From Myxococcota bacterium (GTDB lineage Bacteria > Myxococcota_C > UBA6777), in the NCBI GenBank assembly GCA_023150835.1, contig JAKLKB010000104.1, forward strand, positions 1 to 25,088: a stretch of DNA of 25,088 bases, read 5' to 3'. Within the stretch, counting starts at the first letter, position 1. Each line of letters opens with the position of its first letter. The translations under genes were made by a program, and so were the position numbers. Positions 22,086-25,088 of the stretch are shown piece after piece. The notes beneath the pieces are model-generated. The model ran no database searches and was not told the origin of the DNA. It saw only the letters and a list, made by a program, of their open reading frames with translations.

Positions 22086-24647
22086 ATGCGCCCTTTATCG
22101 ATCCTTACCTTCCTTTTGACCGCCCTGCTGCTCACCCCTTGGGCCTGCTCGCCTTCTTCGGTGCCTCCGCCGTGTAACTCCCCTGCCGACTGCCCCAACG
22201 CCACCTGCGATCTTGCCCTTGGCATCTGCCTTTCCAACGCACCCAAAACCAACCCCCAACAGACCACCTTCCCCAATGGTAAGCCCACCCCTTGCCTCAA
22301 CAACACCCACTGCCCGCTCGATCATCGCTGCAAAGACGGCTGGTGTACAGCACAGTGCAGCACAGAAGACGACTGCGCAAAAGAACAAAAATCTTGCTTG
22401 CGTGCGCGCTTTTGTGGCCGATGCACCCAACACAGCGACTGCTTCTCTGGCCTCTCTTGCCAAGAAGGGCGCTGCGTCCCCTGCACACAAGATGCCTCGT
22501 GCGATACCACCGAATACTGCGACGCAACCACACAACTCTGCAAACGCCGATGCGCGTCCAACGAAGACTGCGAAGTCGGCCTACTTTGCAAACAAAACCG
22601 CTGCGTGCCTTGTGAACGCGACTCGGACTGCAACACCAGCCAGATCTGCGAACCCCTCGTCACAGAAAATGGCGAAACAAGCACCAAGCTTTGCCGCCAA
22701 GGATGCCGCACCTCCCAACAATGCGCGGCCCCAACCCCCCAATGCGACCTCCCCCGCTTGGCTTGTGTGGCTTGTCTCCGAGACCAAGACTGCGCAAGCA
22801 GCGGCCTCTTTTGCCGACAAAATGCCTGCGTCACTTGCGAACAAGTCGGATGCAACGAAGGTGCCTTTTGTGTCCGCGCCAAACAACACTGCCTCCCCAA
22901 CGGCTGCAACCAAGACGGCGATTGCACCTCCCGAAGCAGCGGCACCTTCTGCGATCCCACCACCTCGACTTGCGTCGAATGCTTTCAAACGGAACACTGC
23001 ACCGCCCGAAAAAAAGGCTCCGTCTGCAAACAAAACACCTGCCAACCCTGCCTAAAAGACTCCGAATGCCCCGCACAGCAGATCTGTCACGAAAAAGTCT
23101 GCAAAGACCAAGCATGCCGAAGCTACCTCGATTGCTTGATTGATCCCAACGCCACCTCACCCAACCCCTCGGGCCTACGCTACTGCTCCAAAGCCGACGG
23201 CCAAGATGTCGGAGTCTGTAAGGCTTGCGCTCTGTCCCAAAGCTGCGCCAAAGAACTTTGCGGAACCGATCCAAAATGCAAAGCCTGCACGAGTACCGAA
23301 GAATGCAAAAACTCGTTGGAAGCAGAAACACATTGCGTCCAAGGGCTGGGCGTTTGCGCACCAGGCCAATGCACGACATGGCAAGAATGCTTTGCCACAC
23401 CTCCCACCACAGATCCCCTCGGAAAACTCTGCACCAACAAGGAATGCAAAGACTGTAGCAGCGTCTTCGGAACTCTCGACACCATCGGCCTCGATCCCAA
23501 CCAACTCAAACTCGCCTACGAAGGGCTGACCACTTCCGCCCCTTTTTCATGGAAGCCGAAACTCCTCCCCTCCGATACGCGCAACGTCTTCTACCAATGG
23601 GATGTCGGCAATCCACCCCCCGGCCTTCAATACACATATCCCTCCCAAAATACACCGATCTTCTCGATACACGGAACCTTTTCGAACGCCCTAATCTCCG
23701 GCCAAAAACAAAGCGGCAGGATGACCCTCTCTCTGTCCGTCTGGCAATACGCCCCCCACGGAAGAAAGGCCGTCTGCCGCATCGATCACGCGGTCGATTG
23801 GGTGATCTGGCCCAAACTGGAAACCTCGATCGCAGGAAAAGCTAACGCACACCCCTCTCAACCCTTGATCGTCTGGCGGCCCTACGAACGCAATCATCCC
23901 ACAGAAATCGACGCTTCGTCTTATGTCAAAGGCGGCGGCATCGTCCTCCCCAACGAATATCGCCCCCGTTTCCGCTGCGCGATCTACCAAGGCCCGGGAC
24001 AAGGCGTCGTTCCCGATATCTTTGAAAGCACCAGCGGATGCAAGCTCAAACGCAAGTTCGTGATCAACCCACCCAACGGCTATTATGGCTTCATGGTCTC
24101 CGTCCAAGATACCCTCGGTCAAAAAGTCGAAGTCCCTTTCTTGGTTATCCCTGCCGATTGCAGCGAGTCCAACCGCAAGATCAACGGCCCGGATCCCACC
24201 ACTTGGACACGCCTCCCACCCAACCAAACGGCCAATTGGAACGTACGCATCGAAGACGCCCAGTACCGCACCTTTAGCGACAACAAGATCTGCGGCTTGC
24301 GCTTCCACGCCTCCCTCACCTCTCCCTTGCTCTCCCCTCCCCAAGATGCCCCCTCTTCCGCCCTTTCGTGCAGCAACCCCAGCCAACGCCTTTGTGTCCG
24401 CTGCATCAACGGCTGCACCCTCTGCAACGACAACCTCTGTCGCTCCAAAAACACTCCCAGCACTTGTTTCTTCCCCGAAAACGTCACCCTCTCTTATGAT
24501 GTCGAACTGCGCCACACACAGCCTGTTCGCCCCGCCAAACCCGCCTTCCTCGTCTTCCAGATCCGCAACGCCTACAACTACGCCTCCCAATTCCATTGCC
24601 AGATCTCCCTCTTTGAATCTCCCCTTCTCACCAACCCTTCCCCCTAA
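22086..24647 (+). CDS. Lipoprotein 3: very Cys-rich N-terminal half, beta-rich C-terminal half
   Basis: An 853-residue putative outer-membrane lipoprotein with Cys21 in TPWAC and Ser at +2. Residues 21-457 contain about 70 cysteines by my count, arranged as short units of the type C-x5-C-x5-C-x4-CVPC, as in QHSDCFSGLSCQEGRCVPC, resembling EB-module/Dickkopf-like knots. There is no CDGxDNDCDG motif. Residues from ~458 form a beta-rich domain of unknown type with further cysteines late on. It shares the WAC lipobox and the first four-Cys module with lipoproteins 1 and 2. The start has AAGAGA about nine bases upstream. It follows the thioredoxin-like gene by 26 bases and ends 13 bases before a tandem repeat array. 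Confidence 0.85.
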   Translation: MRPLSILTFLLTALLLTPWACSPSSVPPPCNSPADCPNATCDLALGICLSNAPKTNPQQTTFPNGKPTPCLNNTHCPLDHRCKDGWCTAQCSTEDDCAKEQKSCLRARFCGRCTQHSDCFSGLSCQEGRCVPCTQDASCDTTEYCDATTQLCKRRCASNEDCEVGLLCKQNRCVPCERDSDCNTSQICEPLVTENGETSTKLCRQGCRTSQQCAAPTPQCDLPRLACVACLRDQDCASSGLFCRQNACVTCEQVGCNEGAFCVRAKQHCLPNGCNQDGDCTSRSSGTFCDPTTSTCVECFQTEHCTARKKGSVCKQNTCQPCLKDSECPAQQICHEKVCKDQACRSYLDCLIDPNATSPNPSGLRYCSKADGQDVGVCKACALSQSCAKELCGTDPKCKACTSTEECKNSLEAETHCVQGLGVCAPGQCTTWQECFATPPTTDPLGKLCTNKECKDCSSVFGTLDTIGLDPNQLKLAYEGLTTSAPFSWKPKLLPSDTRNVFYQWDVGNPPPGLQYTYPSQNTPIFSIHGTFSNALISGQKQSGRMTLSLSVWQYAPHGRKAVCRIDHAVDWVIWPKLETSIAGKANAHPSQPLIVWRPYERNHPTEIDASSYVKGGGIVLPNEYRPRFRCAIYQGPGQGVVPDIFESTSGCKLKRKFVINPPNGYYGFMVSVQDTLGQKVEVPFLVIPADCSESNRKINGPDPTTWTRLPPNQTANWNVRIEDAQYRTFSDNKICGLRFHASLTSPLLSPPQDAPSSALSCSNPSQRLCVRCINGCTLCNDNLCRSKNTPSTCFFPENVTLSYDVELRHTQPVRPAKPAFLVFQIRNAYNYASQFHCQISLFESPLLTNPSP

Positions 24648-24660
24648 TTTGCGGAATACA

Positions 24661-24950
24661 ATGTCGGCTTAGACTTGTAAATGTTGACTTAGACTTGTAA
24701 ATGTTGGCTTAGGCTTGTAAATGTTGGCTTAGACTTGTAAAGGCTGGCTTAGGCTTGTAAAGGCTGGCTTAGACTTGTAAAGGCTGGCTTAGACTTGTAA
24801 AGGCTGGCTTAGGCTTGTAAAGGCTGACTTAGACTTGTAAAGGCTGGCTTAGGCTTGTAAAGGCTGGCTTAGACTTGCAAAGACTGGCTTAGACTTGTAA
24901 AGGCTGACTTAGACTTGTAAAGTCTGGCTTAGACTTGTAAAGTCTGGCTT
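24661..24950. repeat. 14.5 tandem copies of a 20-base repeat
   Basis: The consensus is AGGCTGGCTTAGACTTGTAA. Units keep exactly 20-base spacing from 24661. Three sequence classes occur in order: ATGTTGGCTT-type (units 1-4), AGGCTGGCTT-type (5-13, with unit 12 AGACTGGCTT), and AGTCTGGCTT-type (14 and the half unit). A 20-base period rotates the reading frame and each unit carries TAA, so it cannot encode protein. Where units 13-15 meet, AGACTT-GTA-AAGTCT forms perfect dyads at 24911-24925 and 24931-24945. There are no unique spacers, so it is not CRISPR. Confidence 0.97.
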
Positions 24951-25062
24951 AAGTCAGTATCGCTTGATTTTTGTAACTTTGGTGCTTGAGCAGCAAGGTT
25001 CTTCGGGGTCCGTTCAAACCAACGCCATGAGAGAGGTATCAAGATGCAACACATTTCAGCCA

Positions 25063-25084
25063 GGGCAACCACAGGGGGTTGCCC
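25063..25084. repeat. Inverted repeat GGGCAACC...GGTTGCCC at the window end
   Basis: Eight-base perfect arms flank the loop ACAGGG. This resembles a widespread intergenic element ending in GCCCCTAC. An ATG at 25044 with GAGAGG seven bases upstream opens a frame (MQHISARATTGGCPY) to the window edge, but it runs straight through this element and is probably spurious. Nothing else is recognisable in 24951-25062. Confidence 0.6.
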
Positions 25085-25088
25085 CTAC

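Noticed and set aside
24661-24950. CRISPR array
   Set aside because: Repeats are directly abutting with no unique spacers, and there are no cas genes in the window.
25044-25088. Start of a further plus-strand gene
   Set aside because: There is a fair ribosome-binding site, but the 15 codons run through an inverted repeat typical of intergenic DNA and show no recognisable protein start.

Overview
The window looks like chromosomal DNA of a Gram-negative, Deltaproteobacteria-like bacterium. My best guess is a Myxococcota/Bradymonadota-type lineage, argued from style and not from any marker gene. The reasons are several large outer-membrane-type lipoproteins, the Cys/Asp-rich MopE-like motif (CDGxDNDCDG), beta-propeller-like C-terminal halves, mid-to-high GC, and in-frame minisatellites inside ordinary enzymes. 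I saw no tRNA, rRNA, CRISPR array, insertion sequence or phage gene.

Layout. Bases 1-177 hold a GC-rich hairpin and a G-quadruplex-type stretch. A minus-strand Ala/Pro/Ser-rich envelope protein fills 178-1413. From 1928 to 10556 runs a plus-strand block: an E2-type acyltransferase-fold protein lacking the catalytic His, an alpha/beta hydrolase, a TrhP-like U32 protein, a second degenerate U32 protein, RNase R, and a two-TM membrane protein preceded by a duplicated ribosome-binding site. Two minus-strand genes follow: a small secreted protein with three exact C-x7-C-x17-C-x4-C modules (10605-11015) and a Trp/His-rich polytopic membrane protein (11188-12423).

From 12.8 to 24.6 kb the window is an envelope region. 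Lipoprotein 1 (one MopE-like module) and lipoprotein 2 (eleven MopE-like motifs in an A-BB-A-BBB-A-BB-A order) share a similar C-terminal repeat domain. A convergent SppA-type signal peptide peptidase comes next. Then comes a thioredoxin-fold/TPR exported protein, followed 26 bases later by lipoprotein 3, which has about 70 cysteines in its N-terminal half. The window ends in a 290-base array of 20-base direct repeats and a small inverted repeat.

How the genes may work together. The first block is mostly RNA metabolism (tRNA hydroxylation-type U32 protein, RNase R) mixed with small-molecule enzymes. The second block looks like a disulfide-rich, probably metal-binding surface lipoprotein set, with a thioredoxin-like protein that may help fold one member and an SppA peptidase that may clear signal peptides. 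These functional links are inferred from gene order. The most unusual items are the triple-module Cys protein, the ordered MopE array, the U32 paralog whose cysteine-bearing loop is replaced by 7-residue repeats, the terminal 20-base repeat array, and strong enrichment of GATC through synonymous codon choice.
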